DNA of 64,000 bases from Thamnaconus septentrionalis (lineage: Eukaryota > Chordata > Actinopteri > Tetraodontiformes > Monacanthidae). Position 1 is the first letter of the stretch. Each line of letters opens with the position of its first letter. The position numbers and the translations under genes were made by a program. A model generated the notes under the pieces. It was not told the origin of the DNA, searched no databases, and saw only the letters and a list, made by a program, of their open reading frames with translations. Positions 1-12,626 of the stretch are shown here, one piece after another. The stretch lies in NCBI GenBank assembly GCA_009823395.1, contig CM020514.1:13567966-13631965 (forward strand), written 5' to 3'.

Positions 1-65
1 TGATTTTTTTTTTTTTAAAGATATGGGGATTTACCTTTATATATGTATATATTTATATAAATATA

Positions 66-68
<3 letters not shown>

Positions 69-99
<31 letters not shown>

Positions 100-101
100 T
101 G
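69..101. repeat. (TG)n microsatellite
   Basis: A TG run of about 12 uninterrupted units is followed by an ATG-broken end. It sits in a TA-rich flank (positions 40-68) and is followed by ordinary AT-rich sequence. Confidence 0.95.
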
Positions 102-450
102 CATTTATATTTTACTTTTATTTTGTCTAGAATGTGAAACATATCTTCTACATCTTTTACCTTTTTACCAATATTTGGTCTGTATGCTGACGCCTCATAA
201 TCTGCTTAAAGGGAACAGTTGTGATGTTTGTCCATTGTGAGTCTTTAAAATTAAATTCAGTGCTTCATGTGCTCCTAATTTTGATTTATAACATACACTT
301 TTTTTTTACTTTGTACTATTAGTATTCAGTATTTTTCATCCACAACCCCGACAAAATACTATAATACGAATAAAATATTTAGATTTAAACTGAATACCGA
401 TGCTGTGTTGGATCTGGTGGTGATACAGACACATGATAGAGCTACTACTG

Positions 451-472
451 CCTTATGTGACATCACAAAGGG
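451..472. repeat. TGACATCA palindrome, copy 1
   Basis: This is a near-perfect palindrome around TGACATCACAAAGG. The same core recurs at 14567, 15635, 24346, 45931, 61820 and 61990, so it marks a dispersed repeat family rather than a one-off site. Sequence on both sides here is AT-rich and I cannot define the element ends. Confidence 0.55.
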
Positions 473-624
473 TGGATTCCCATTTATTTTGCATAATCGT
501 AGAAACTATTCAGCAAAAACTAATTTAGCCCGTTAACAGCAACCATCAATCCTTTATTATTCATCCATCAGAATGCACTGAATTGAGTCAAAATATCAGT
601 CTCTTTAAAATCCCATCCCCACCG

Positions 625-634
625 TGCGTGCGTA

Positions 635-667
<33 letters not shown>
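625..667. repeat. (TG)n microsatellite
   Basis: A GTGCGTGCGTATG lead passes into a pure TG run from 639 to 667. It produces spurious Val-Cys or His-Thr reading frames on the two strands. Confidence 0.95.
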
Positions 668-669
<2 letters not shown>

Positions 670-913
670 TTTGATATCAGTGCCGCTTTGCCAGTGTAAA
701 CGCCTACTTGATCCTCCGCACTCACCCGTCGGCGGGGAAGGAAAACAAGTGGGAGGTGCCGGGGCTTTGACAGTCATTAGTAAGTTTGCTGGACAAACGG
801 CAGGATCTTACGCTGTGGGTGGCTGGGGAAATAAAAAGGTACTTGTGCTCGCATTGACCTTGTTGCTGGACCTACTGCTGTTTGCTCTGTGGCCGAGCTG
901 CCATGACAGACAG

Positions 914-980
914 ACTCACACTCACACTCACTGAGACGCACGCACGCACGCACACACACACACAGACACACACACACACA
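914..980. repeat. Compound (CA)n microsatellite
   Basis: A mixed ACTC, GCAC and CA array with several interruptions, consistent with an older, degraded CA tract. Confidence 0.9.
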
Positions 981-1950
981 TTATGCGGTTTGGAATGCAT
1001 AGTGGATAGAATTGCAGCGGTTGATGAAGGATGAAAACACTGTCAGGCATCCTTGATCGAGGTTGTCTTACATAAGAGAAGGAGAAAAACAGGCGAGTGG
1101 GTTCATTAGAAATGCATGAACAAACTCCAGAGTTAATTTTTCACTTAAGACGTATGACTCCATAAATGCCTTTTTAGTTGAAAACAAACAAAATAAGTAA
1201 TTATGAAAAAAAAAAAAAAAATCACCCCACAACTCAAATGTGGTCATTAGTATTGCGGCGCTGAAAGAATCCCCTGTCTGTGCGAGAGGAAGCAGTCCGA
1301 GTAAACAAGCCGTTACCGCAACTCAAGATTAACGTGAGATTGTAATTCATCATCGTATCACGTGCAGCTGGCGGCGTCTGGCGCTTTATTTCCGTGTTGA
1401 TACATGCCTTTGCCTCCTTTTTGACAACTCCAAACAAACAGATTGCAAGCTGTCGTTGCATTTTTTTCCCCGCTGCTGACGAGTGGAGAAAATGAATGGG
1501 GAAATCAGGTGTGTCAGGTAATTAGCACAATCACGCCTGAGATACTCGCGGAATTATGGGAACTCGGCGATTTTGGAGAAACACAAGTCTTGGAAACAGG
1601 TCAGATTGACTTCTTTTTTTCTTTTTTTAAACAAAAAGAAAAAAAAATCTGACATCTTTTCCTCTCCACAATCCATCTAGTCATTCTCATTATGAACGCG
1701 ATGTTACAGGTGTGCCGTCAGCAGACTGCAGCTCTACGCTAGAGACCATGTGACCTGGTGTGTATAAATATGACTCAGCCATTTCAAACCTACGATTGTA
1801 AATACATGTCAAGATGCTCTAGATCAGTGTATTTCCACCACTGTGTCGCAGCACATTAGTGTACTGTGAGATAATGTCAGGTGTGCCTTGAAAAATGATT
1901 CAATTTCACTTAATTGGTCTAAATAAAATAACATTCCATTGTCGAGTGAC

Positions 1951-2249
1951 ACGGTGGCGTAGTGGTTAGCGCTGCCGCCTCACAGCAAGAAGGTCGTGGG
2001 TTCTCTCCGGGTTCTCCGGCTTCCTCCCACACTCCAAAAACATGCACGTGAGGTCAATTGAACACTGTAAATTGTCCATAGGTGTGCATGTGAGTGTGAA
2101 TGGTTGTTTGTCTCTATGTGGCCCTGCGATGAACTGGCGACTTGTCCAGGGTGTACCCTGCCTTCGCCCTAAGACAGCTGGGATAGGCTCCAGCAGACCC
2201 CCGTGACCCTGAAAAGGAATAAGCGGGTATAGAAGATGAATGAATGAAT
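1951..2249 (+). mobile_element. tRNA-headed SINE with (TGAA)n tail
   Basis: The 5' end carries a pol III A-box-like segment (TGGCGTAGTGG) and a B-box-like GGTTC segment, as in tRNA-derived SINEs. The body contains the fish-typical GGGATAGGCTCCAGC block and ends in TGAATGAATG. The element is flanked by an 11-bp direct repeat, TGTCGAGTGAC (1940-1950 and 2249-2259; one base at the right edge is shared with the tail), read as the target-site duplication. The B-box region looks shortened because GGGTTC runs straight into the TCTCCGGGTTC segment. I know the general family type but do not assign a Repbase name. Confidence 0.85.
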
Positions 2250-2937
2250 GTCGAGTGACTGTTCTGCTGTTTGTTTTACTGTGACATCTTTATTTTTTCC
2301 TTAAGCATTATTTCTGGCCAGATCATCTACTTAAGGATGTATCTCATGTAACACGATATTATGAAGGGAAATATCAATTTTTTTGTTGTCCGTGATGAAC
2401 TATTAAGCACACAAAAAGACTGCTTTTGAAGAAAAGAAGAACTGCAGTGACACCTGCATGCTTTTGACATTTATCTGACTTATTTTTGAGGTGTCATTTG
2501 ACTTTAAAATACTCACTTGGCATTTGGCAATCTTTGCTCTCGTGGAACATCCCAGAATTAAAACATTGCGACAACTTTTTTTTTTTTTTTAAATCAAAAT
2601 TGTGAGGGTCGAACCCCGGGTTACGTGCATTATCATTATTATTATTACACAAAGAGATGGAAAAGCAGTGATCTGGGTCTTTACTGCTGCTGCTGGCGGC
2701 AACCGGCGCTGGATCTGACGACAGCCTCTAGTTGGCAGTCGCCTGGCGCCACTCGCACGTCTTCCCCGACGTCGGAAGGAAACTGTGCCGGGCCGCTTAA
2801 TCCTGTTTGCTTTAACATGCTGCTCGTCTTGGCAATGTGGGGAAACCCGAGTGGTATCACTGGGGACGCTGCCAGTGCGGCTCAGTTGCGCAGCAGTCTG
2901 GGGATAGTAATGGGACGCAGTCACCAGGGAACCCCTC

Positions 2938-3045
<108 letters not shown>

Positions 3046-3534
3046 CGAGGAGGAACTGACAACCAGCAGCGGCAGAGAGCAGAAGGATTCAAAGGAGTGA
3101 GCAACAGTGAGGGGAAATGGAGGAGCATTTGTGCTCTGTGAAAGTGGGCGGGAAAAAAAATGGCAACATATTTCTCCCCTGACAGGCTGAGTAGATCCGA
3201 GGCCCTGAGTGGAGCTGTTTATGATGTTGCGCGGCGTGGAGGTGGACCGCGGCGGCAGTGGCAGCAGCGGCGGCGGCGTCCCAGAGGCTTGTTGTTCCTT
3301 GTCAGAGATTAGATTGAACGGCACCGGCTGTGGTTCTTACTCACGGCTGAGAGGAGCCGCTGCTCCCTCCTGTCATTGACCACAACCTCTGAGCTGCGCC
3401 GCCGCGTTACCGCACCCACATTTATTTACCCATCGTTCAGTAAAATAGATGTTTTTTTTTCTTTCCCCCCCAAAAAAGGCTCCTTCTTCCTCGGGGGGGT
3501 TTCCATACTCCTGAATAGTTGTTAAGTGTAGGTT

Positions 3535-3537
<3 letters not shown>

Positions 3538-3569
<32 letters not shown>
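3538..3569. repeat. (CAG)n trinucleotide repeat
   Basis: About ten pure CAG units followed by CAACAG. The flanking frames give a poly-Leu or poly-Gln run but no wider coding signal, so I treat it as a simple repeat. Confidence 0.9.
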
Positions 3570-3573
<4 letters not shown>

Positions 3574-4559
3574 TCGGTGTGTTTCTGCCCATCGGGGACC
3601 AACAACACGGAGCGGCTCATTCTTTTCAGCTGTTGTTATTTTTTATATTTATTTCATGTTTTGCTGATGTAAATCCTCAGTGTGATAAAGTCCTATACAA
3701 AGTTCTGAAAGGGCCAACGTGTAGCGGTTTAAAGGAATGTTTGGCATAAAATGGGGGTAAAAAAAAAAATATATATATATAACTGTTGTGCATCAGTTGA
3801 TGATACCCTTTATAACTCTTCCTCACTTAGTGACAGAAAATATTCTGGCCTGCTTCTGCAAGAGCAAATGTAACGACGTGTCCATGCAAAGGTTTCTGTT
3901 TATTTGGGTCAAACACGTGACCTAAAATTCCTGTAATGTGCAGAAGGGGGGGACCCAGTCGCCACGAGGGCCAACTGGTCGCCACGTCAGTTCCACGTGA
4001 GGTGCACACAGTGACTCGATAAGACGATTGATTTTCCCTCAGCATATGGAGCGCCTGTTTTTAGCGAGTGTTGGAGGCGCGAGGTCGCCGCGTTTGTCAA
4101 GTCAGATTAAATTGATAATCTTTTCATGTCATCAATCCGGACTCTGGGGCGTCAATCTCCGCATTCGTGGCAACTTTGTCGCCGCCTCTGCGCCGAACTG
4201 GCGTGTCAAATCGCGCCGTAATTGTCCGCTAACAGATTTTTAAGGAAATCGCCGGCCCTCCGCCACCGCAATCAGCATGATGCATGCCTGTCAGCCGGCC
4301 GAGGGAAGAGGTTAGCTGTCCCCCTCCATCCTCTCAGCTTCAGACAGGAAGGTCCTCGTGCGGGGGATTCCACTGGAGGCATCTGTCAGCGAGGTAAAGA
4401 GCACCGGCGGTCGTACGTCATCCCCTCCCTGGCGCAGGCCGCCTCCATTTAAAAGACTGCAGCAGTCAAAAGCCCATAAAAGTGAGTGACTCCTCGCCAG
4501 CATCTGCCCGCCACTTGCGGGAGGGGGAGAAGGAGGAGATCCAATGTGAAAAAGGGGAG

Positions 4560-4720
4560 ATAATGTGCTCACTCACTAATGGGCACCCGACTAGACACGG
4601 GCTCATTTTTCACATCGTGTCATCGGTAAGGTTTGAATAAAAGTAATGGCCACGATGGGCCCCCCATCTCTCGCGGCCATTACGGCTCCCGCTGCCTCAC
4701 TTTTTATTTGTGTTGACTCG
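4560..4720. promoter_or_regulatory. Candidate conserved non-coding block with nested hairpin
   Basis: A mixed-composition block without simple repeats. It holds a perfect 9-bp inverted repeat, GTAATGGCC (4643-4651) and GGCCATTAC (4675-4683). An inner GATGGG/CCCATC stem lies inside it. The regulatory role is inferred from texture only. Confidence 0.3.
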
Positions 4721-6879
4721 TACAGTCTGAGGAAATGACTCTCCGGCTCCCGCGGATCAGTCAGAGTGATGATGCGCGGCGCTCTCCCGCCGCCCGCCGC
4801 TGACAGGTCCCCCTCTCTCCGGCATGGACGGTTGCGAGCCCCCCCCCCCCCGGCATGCCGTGCTACGTCACGTCAAACGCGGCCGTTGCCGCCTGACAGA
4901 ACGAAAAGGGGGATTCGCACACATGTCGCAAAAAAAACTTGTGTCTTTTGTAATTTTCGGCACGGAGACGAAAGGGTCTCCTACAGTTTCGCGCAGTAAG
5001 AATTAGTGTCAGTCAAAGCTAAGTGGCTATTTTAGGATAAATGGGTGGAGGATTTGCGTGTCATGTTTTCGGGGCAACGGGCTCAAACAGCCGCGCTAAT
5101 GTGAGCGGATTGCTGATTGGCCCTCGGATGTTTCCCCGTTTCCTGAATGTTCAGAGTTGCGGGATGTGGCGCGTCTCAATATCCGTTCTGAAAAGGTTAG
5201 TGCGTAATTAACGCTCGACTTGGCCGCCCGCTGTCAGCCGTTTTCACTTCAAAATAGCTATAGATGCTAACACGTTAATGTATTTTCACAGTGAAGAGGA
5301 CGTGGACGCTGCGCTGACGTTGCAGCGAGTGCTAATTTAATCGTAATAATTAGTCGTTATAATTGAAATAATACTAATGTCTGCTAGTATTTTGCGGGTT
5401 GCGTTGCGGCCGCTCTCGGCCTCGTGCACATCGGAATTATTCAACGTACGCAAAGCTTAGAGCCTAAACATTGTGTAACGTGCATTTCACGCCTCATCAA
5501 CTGTACTTTTAAGATAAAAGAGGGTTCCTTTTGGCGGCAGCCGGTGGAAAATGCGAAGATGGATGAGAAAACAAGTGATTTCCTTATTAGGTTGAGAAGT
5601 CAAAGGCCTTCTTCCAGAGCCGTGGCTCTCAAGAGCCCAGTAGATTAAGACATATATTGGATTCATGATGGAGGCCACAAAGTTCATTTTCAAAATAAAA
5701 CAGGATATTATTCACAGTCCTTTTAAAATTCAGATTGCCAGCTGACCTGTGACTTAGAAGTAGTGTATTACATTTTCAATGAGCTGCCTCCATGTCACGG
5801 GAAAGACGGTGGGGGAAAAAAAAAATTCCATTTCTTGCTCCTCTGCCAGGGGAATTATGGGATTAGACCAACTGCAGTGATAGAAACAAATATTTTGTAA
5901 AATTTAATTCCTTTGCCTCTCTGCATTTGATTGTTTTTAATTCAAGAGGCGATTCAATGCTGTATTTCTTATGGGCAGTGCCAGGGAGAATGGCCCCGTA
6001 TTGTGTGTCAAAGTGAGACAACTGTAGAGTTGGGTGGGTGGGGGGATACAGTCCCGATTTGTAAGGCGCCGAAAATCTCCTGCCGCTGATATTATAAGAG
6101 ACACATGCACACAGCCCCGGCTGATTTTCATATATATTAAAATCACCACCCACTGTGGCATATGAAATTGTGCAAACTGCTAAGGCCTCAGCTCCTCCCA
6201 CACCTCACCCACCTCATCCACCTCACCCCCAGCCCCTCAAAAAAGGTGGCCAGTAATCTCATTCACACACTGTTGCTGTCACACCCCTGAATAAAGACCA
6301 TAAAGGCAATATTGACGTGGTCGAGCTGCATGGAAAGTTGCGTGTCATACACAAATATTATGAAAAGTTAACACTTCCCTGGTAAGCCGGTACAATAGAA
6401 ATCTCCATTTAAAGCCCCCCGCTGGGCACCAGAGGAAATCTGGGTGTATTTGCAGTACTCATGCACAAATATTAATAATAATAAGAGCAATACTCGGCCC
6501 TACCATTCTAATTTCCAGGAATTTTGCCCCTGACGTCGAACAACGTGTGCCGAGCATCATCAGCGGAGCCACTGGCGCCGCAGACATGCTAATAAAGCCA
6601 CAAGTTCAGCGTGGCGAGCTCATTCCCATAGTAGCCACCGTCCAACCTCCTCCCCTCCCCCACACCTCCACCCCACGGCCTGCCTGCCTGCCTGCACCAG
6701 CACCCGCCTCATCACTCCACACAAAATATCCCACCCTTAATTGGTCTGTGCTCCTCCAACATGTTTGTAATGAAAAAGCAGCGCATAATTCTTAGTTTGT
6801 TGGCTGGCAGAGCCCAATTTACAAAAGTGGAGGTTGGTGATAAGCAGAGACAGTACGGCTGAGGGGGCGCCTGGAACAA

Positions 6880-7090
6880 TGAATCACCCCGCTGCCAGGG
6901 TTGAGCAGAATATAATTGAGTCCAACATCTCTGAGCACTTTCACCATAATTAATGATAATCTGTAACAGTGGAATCTGAGATTCCAGTTCACAGAACTGT
7001 TTAATTAGGCCCCCGTAATGAAAGCACAGGCACTACAAGAATATGGCCGGCCCCATGATTAATGATTTGTGCTAGTGAACACAAAAGTGC
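6880..7090. promoter_or_regulatory. Candidate enhancer-like block
   Basis: A repeat-free, AT-rich stretch with several homeodomain-type cores: TAATTAATGATAAT near 6945, TTTAATTAGG near 7000 and GATTAATGAT near 7058. These alternate with GC-containing segments. The density of TAAT cores and the absence of low-complexity decay are typical of vertebrate developmental enhancers. Conservation was not tested. Confidence 0.35.
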
Positions 7091-8152
7091 TGCACCGTTA
7101 ACTCCAACGGATGCTGCCGTGTCTCCCTGGCATTTACAGCGAAACAGCGGAATACACACGGAGCTGTTTGCATCGCCTGAGCAAAAGAGGATAAATACTG
7201 CGACGTTATAACATGTACAGTATAGGCACCTATTTTTTTTCCTTTTTAAATTTCAGCACAAAATTCTGTCTCTAGCTGAAATAATAACGCTGAATAATTT
7301 TAGATTTTTATTTAGGAGTATTTAGGTCTGTGCATGATTATTGAACGATTGCAATAATCACCGTTTTTAATCGTGTTTAATCAGAGTAAACTACATTGAC
7401 AAAAACATGAAAGTCTGATTGTAGGTCTTTTAATTAGAAGGAAAAAGAAATGTCTTGATGTTAAAATCATCATTTTACCCCTTATGTGTGTTTGTTTCCC
7501 TCTCACTGTGTCTTCCACAGAATAGTCAGGGTTGTTTTTTTCCGTTGTGTCAGTGATCGTGTTCAGGGAAATGCAATTTCAATGTGAACACACTGGTTTT
7601 CTTTTCTTTTTTCCCTGGCAGCACAGCAGGACCTTTCCTCCGTTTCGATAAAAGCTCTTCCAAAAAAGATTGGCATGTGACCAAAAGCAGAGGAAAAAAC
7701 AGCGCCATTCACGCAAGTAAAAAAGAAAAAAAGAAAAAAAAGGGACATAAAAATGGGGGGTCTTTTACTAAAAACTATGGATTACATTATTGAATGAAAT
7801 GCTCCAGCACCTGTTTATGGCTTGCAGGCATCTTGCCGGTTATTTCCTGGTAGTATAGCCAGAGTTGTGCGACTTCATAACACGGCGGCAGGCAGGGTTT
7901 TTTTTTCCTTCTGCTCTCTTTCCAGCGGCGGCTATGTGCTAGACTGACTCCGCCTTTTAAATGGATCTCATGAAATGCACAGTAATACAGTCATACCATT
8001 ATAGAAACAGAATAAGGTTTCTGTTTGGCATGAATTGGATTTCCAGCAAGAAAAAAAGCTATTAGTCACTCCCTGTCAGTCCGTCGACTGCCTCTAGTTG
8101 GACGTTTTTTTGTGTACTAGACCCTTGAAGTTGAATTTCACACTTGCGTGCA

Positions 8153-8154
8153 TA

Positions 8155-8192
<38 letters not shown>
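8153..8192. repeat. (TA)n plus poly-T tract
   Basis: A TA dinucleotide run of about 12 units is directly followed by a T homopolymer of about 16. Confidence 0.92.
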
Positions 8193-8599
8193 AAACCCGA
8201 CGCTTCCTTCTGCGAAAAAAATATGGTTTGCGCAAATCGAGAGTCCTGCTAAGGGAAAGTAATGGGGGGAAAAGCTCCGAGCTCGGTGGAATAATAAGAA
8301 GAAAGAAACCGCGCAAAGAACCACTTTTCCTTTTTTTTTTTTTTTTATTCACTGTGCCTTTCAATTAAATGTTGAAACCTCCATCAAGCCACGAGACGCG
8401 AGCCATAGGAGGCGGGACGTGTGAAAGAGGCGGCGCAGGAGCTCAACTCTCATAAATCTATGACAAAACTTTCCCTAAAACCAGAGAGAGAGCGCCAGGA
8501 AGAAAAAGGGGGGGTTGGGCCGCAAATTGATGTATTCCTGAGAATGAAATAAGTGTAACACCCCCCCCCCCTTCCCCCACCCACACCCCCCATCTCCCC

Positions 8600-8830
8600 C
8601 ATGTCTAGAATCTTGTTTAGTTCTCTAATTCCACAGTTTCTGACCTGGATCTGGCCCGTCGCTGCACATGAAAGAAATTGCGAAAAGCCTCTCAGTCACA
8701 GCAGCCGGCTTCCTCCAGCACGGCAGCATTTGTCATTGCCAAAACACCAGAGTTTAATTAAGTGTTGTGAGCAGCCTAGTGAGAAACACACTTTAAATTA
8801 AACCTCTGAGCACGCCGCCATTGGTTCTTT
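8600..8830. promoter_or_regulatory. Candidate enhancer-like block
   Basis: A repeat-free block following a C-rich tract. It includes an AGTTTAATTAAGTG homeodomain-like core near 8750 and balanced composition. It is followed by a G-rich tract at 8878-8930. The regulatory call is inferred from texture. Confidence 0.27.
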
Positions 8831-8877
8831 ACCTTCCCAACAATCAGCGGGGTGTACGGCATAAATTTCTGTCTCTC

Positions 8878-8930
8878 AAGGGGGTGTTGGGGGAGGTGGG
8901 GGAGGGCGGGGGGAGGTGGTGGAGGCAGCT
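8878..8930 (+). repeat. G-rich tract, possible G-quadruplex
   Basis: Several runs of four to six G separated by short T or A spacers meet the loose G4 pattern on the + strand. It may simply be low-complexity sequence. Confidence 0.5.
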
Positions 8931-10358
8931 GCTGCTACCTCCAGCGATTCATAAACGACTCGACTCCCCGAGAGCGCTCTCCATTACGGAGCATTTCATT
9001 ATAACCTAGTTTGGAGGCGGAGGCGGTGGCGGCGAGCAGATGAATGCCATAATTAATGCCCAGTCCCGGCGAAACATTTTTATTTACTCTTGATCAATTA
9101 ACAGTCGTTATCAGAGCCGGAGGAGGAAAAAAAAAAAGTTGCGTGCACCACCGATTCGTCTGTGCGGGTGAAAAAAGGGGCCGATCACATGGGGAATTAT
9201 CTTCTTCTGAGGCATCAGCAGAGACCCTGAGTGAACACAGGCGTCCTCACGATGCAAGATTGAGCTCTGAGTGACGTAATATCGGATTGTAACAATTAGA
9301 AAATGTTGTGTTTTACAGTTTCGTATTGTTGCCTTTCCATTAAGATTGACTTTCTTTGTTCGCGATAAGAGATCAGAGTCAATCTTTACTGGTCTTCTCT
9401 GTAAACATTTGAGTGAATCCCAGTTTAGAAAACACCACTTCCTGGAACTCTGCCTGGTACTGCAAGTCCTCACTACTGTTTTTTCTGGATGTACACTACT
9501 CCCCACCTGCCCCCCCCACCTCTCTTTGAGCTTATCCTCGTGTGTACACCGTCTTTACGGTGGAAAGCCGGGCGGGCGGCTTTCGTTGCCCTTCCTTTTT
9601 GGAGCCCATATGTGATATAACAAGCCAATCCCTGGCACAAACACAGGAAAGCGCTCACACTGGGCCGCCATGAGCCTTAAAACAAAGGTGGAGGTACATC
9701 CCCAATCCATGTCGGGTGACATTTCCTTGTCCTCCCCGTCGGCGCCGCTGCTCATACGTTTGACTGATCAGACAGCCATTACAAGGTCCAGGTTTATTAG
9801 CGAGACCATATCACCGCCCCTCCCCCACCCACTCCACCCACACCTCAACACCTCCCCAGCTCCCCCAGCAAAGCATGCTGGGTTCGATGTACCATCCTCT
9901 GCAGAGTGTGTCACGTTAACTCTGTTGACTGATCCCGCACAACAGAGCTGCTTCCAGGAGGGAGGTAACCCTCCCCCTCACCCGCCTCCACCTACCCAAC
10001 CCCCCCTCACCTGCGGCGGCCTTGTAAGGAAGCGGTGACGTTTGCGGCGAGCGGCGGCGGCGCCGTCCAGGCGGGCGGGAAGCCTTGACGTGCCTTCACA
10101 CCGCCGGCTTGTTCACACTGGAGGTGGTTGTCACTTATACACGGCGCTTTCCCCCTGCTAAATTGGAATAAAATGTCTCCCCGTCACTCGCTGTATGGAT
10201 GGGAGAGGGGTAGTGAGGTGGGGTTGGGTCGGGGGAAGGCCCGCACGTTTAATTTAAAGTGTCTCGTAGTATAGAAGAGAGGTAGCCGTGTGTCAGTGGG
10301 CTTTGAACAAGGTTGACTGTTCAAACTGAATAATTACCTCAATACTATTCTCATCGTA

Positions 10359-10830
10359 TCATCATATCCTTTATTTAACAAGGTAAAAAAAAAAAAAAGG
10401 CTCATTGAGATTAAAAATCTTCTTTCTAAGAGTGACCTGGCCCAAGAGGGCAGTCTATACAACAGTACAAATAAAACCATAGATTCATTTCAAACAATCA
10501 TCCCTGGACCACTGTACACTAACTAACTGCTGGCTAAAATACCATGAGAACTCAAGGGTAGAGGCTGGAATTGACAAGAAGTTAAGAGAGACACATTTTC
10601 TCTATCTTTTAAAAATGATTTAAATTCACATAGGGTCATCAACCTTGACAATTTCAGGTCCTCTAGAAGGTCTTTACAGGCCAAAAGAGCAGCATATTTA
10701 AAAGCCTATTACGCCCAGTTTTGTTTCCGAAGTACAGTTGAGGAGCCTGCACACGCTTTTGCTGACTGGACGCAATCAATTCATCCTCTTGAGGGGGTTA
10801 GTGCGTCTAATAAATTTAAATGTCCTACTG
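10359..10830 (-). mobile_element. LINE-like 3' end fragment
   Basis: Read on the minus strand, this ends in GTTAAATAAAGG just after an (A/T)-rich tract and contains TTTTTAATCTCAATGAG, preceded by a CTTGGGCCAGGTC-like block. That string is characteristic of a very common fish LINE 3' terminus, probably L2-like. The rest (10440-10830) resembles the 3' untranslated part. No reverse-transcriptase frame remains, so this is a dead 5'-truncated copy. The upstream boundary near 10830 is approximate. Confidence 0.6.
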
Positions 10831-10959
10831 TAACTACAAGAAGCAGAATGTATCGGGACTGATTAAGGTCAGAGTTGGACCCCTTCCATCATTGATCATT
10901 TAAGGAGGCTCCACGCGCCCTCGAAACGCCGCATGATGTACGAGCACTTCCCCAGCGCT

Positions 10960-11165
10960 GCTTAATGTACACTATTAGCTCTGTATTTAAACACGATCAT
11001 ATAATTGATTCACAAATTGATTTATTGATGTTAATTCAAGTGTTTCACGTATTAATCACGGCAAAGAAATTAATAAAGTGCGTTTCAGGAGCGGTCGTGC
11101 GATCAACTAATGATATGAATAAATCAACTTTAATAAGAATTCAAACGCTATTGTTCGGCTAATTT
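10960..11165. promoter_or_regulatory. Candidate enhancer-like block, homeodomain-rich
   Basis: A 200-bp repeat-free stretch with unusually dense ATTGATT, TTAAT and ATTAAT cores (for example ATAATTGATT near 11000 and GAAATTAATAAAG near 11067). It ends sharply at a G-rich segment at 11180. It is one of the clearest enhancer-like textures in the window, but no conservation test was possible. Confidence 0.35.
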
Positions 11166-12626
11166 GTCACTTTGCTCGAGTGGCGGTGGGGCGGTGTTGG
11201 AGGGGATGAACGAGAGTGTCTTGATTTACTGCATGTGACTCGGCTACATATTTTGGTTGGGTTGGCATGCACGGTTTCATTCCTGAGGCCACAGTGCTTG
11301 GTAGCGTCATGGAAACCTGTGGCAGCAGAGTGATTCGCTCAAGCTGACATGGTGGTTACACAAAAAGTAAGAAAAAAAAATCTGTCAGTGTAAGGTGCGA
11401 AAGTCAAAACATGTTCATGGAATGTTGCACTTTTGGAATAAAAAAATTGAGAATGTTGTTGTGCTATATTGGTTTATTTCTATTCTTCTACTAGCAAGGC
11501 ATGCTAAAAACGTGTTAAATACTTTGCATATATTGCACATACATCTATTGTACATTATTCAGTGGCTTGGTAGAGACTGAGATCTTGTTTTTTGTCCCAG
11601 ATTATTTTGTCAGCTGTGTATTTGGTCGACATTTAATGTGCAATCTTCTCTCAAGAAGCAGCCCAAGAAATAATCCCATGTCTGTATCAGCAATATGGCT
11701 ACCACATTCTCCGGAGTATGCTTTTTATTTTTTTTATAACGTTTTTTTGTTTGTTTGTTTGTTTCCAGTTTGTCACTGAAAAGTTGAACTTCACGGCGGC
11801 GCAACGCAACAAAGAGCCTTTGGACTTTTTCCTCCGAGTAAACACTGAGATCGTTTCGCACTCCAGAGGGCCATTTAAGTAGTTCATTAGTGGCCACGTT
11901 GTGTCTTTAAAGTATTGATCTCTCCAGTCAATGGAAAAATAACAACCTGGTTATAAACGACTTGTCCACAGCGACAGGTGACATAAATTATTTAAAAAGG
12001 GCAGATTCACTGCGGCCACGGAGCCATCAATCATAGGATATGGCCACGACAAAAAAAAGAAAAGGGGGGAAAGAAAGAAGCTGTGCTTCTTCACACGTCC
12101 CCTCCTATCTCCTCCGCGAACAATTCTATCAGCCAGGTGACTGCGAGGAGGCAGGATGACCTGATGTCACTCACATTGTTGCCTCCGCCTTTGAAGGGTC
12201 CGGCTCTCCTCTCAGCCCTGAAATGGGATGGCTAAATAGATTCTGTGTGTTTACTCGCGGCCGGCCTCCCGGTGCACACTTCAATTTGTCCGACAATAAA
12301 AAGGTGGACGGACGGACAGGCGGACTTGGAGTTTCGCCCCAAACAATGGATGAATTTTTTATCAAATGATTGAGTTGAGTTGCAAGTGGCACAATATTTA
12401 TTCATGGGGGTTTGAGTCGGGGGGACGGAGGGGGAACGTGAACTGTGCAACAACAGCGGGGTTCATGTGTGTTAGAGACACCTGATCCAGTGTTAGGGTT
12501 AGGCATGTAACCTAATATTTATGCACTGCACAAACTCAAATACTTAATACAACTTGCCATTCCAAATGAAGAGGCTTTATCTTGAAATTTTGTCGCAACT
12601 TTACCATTTTAGTGATGTCGACTGAT

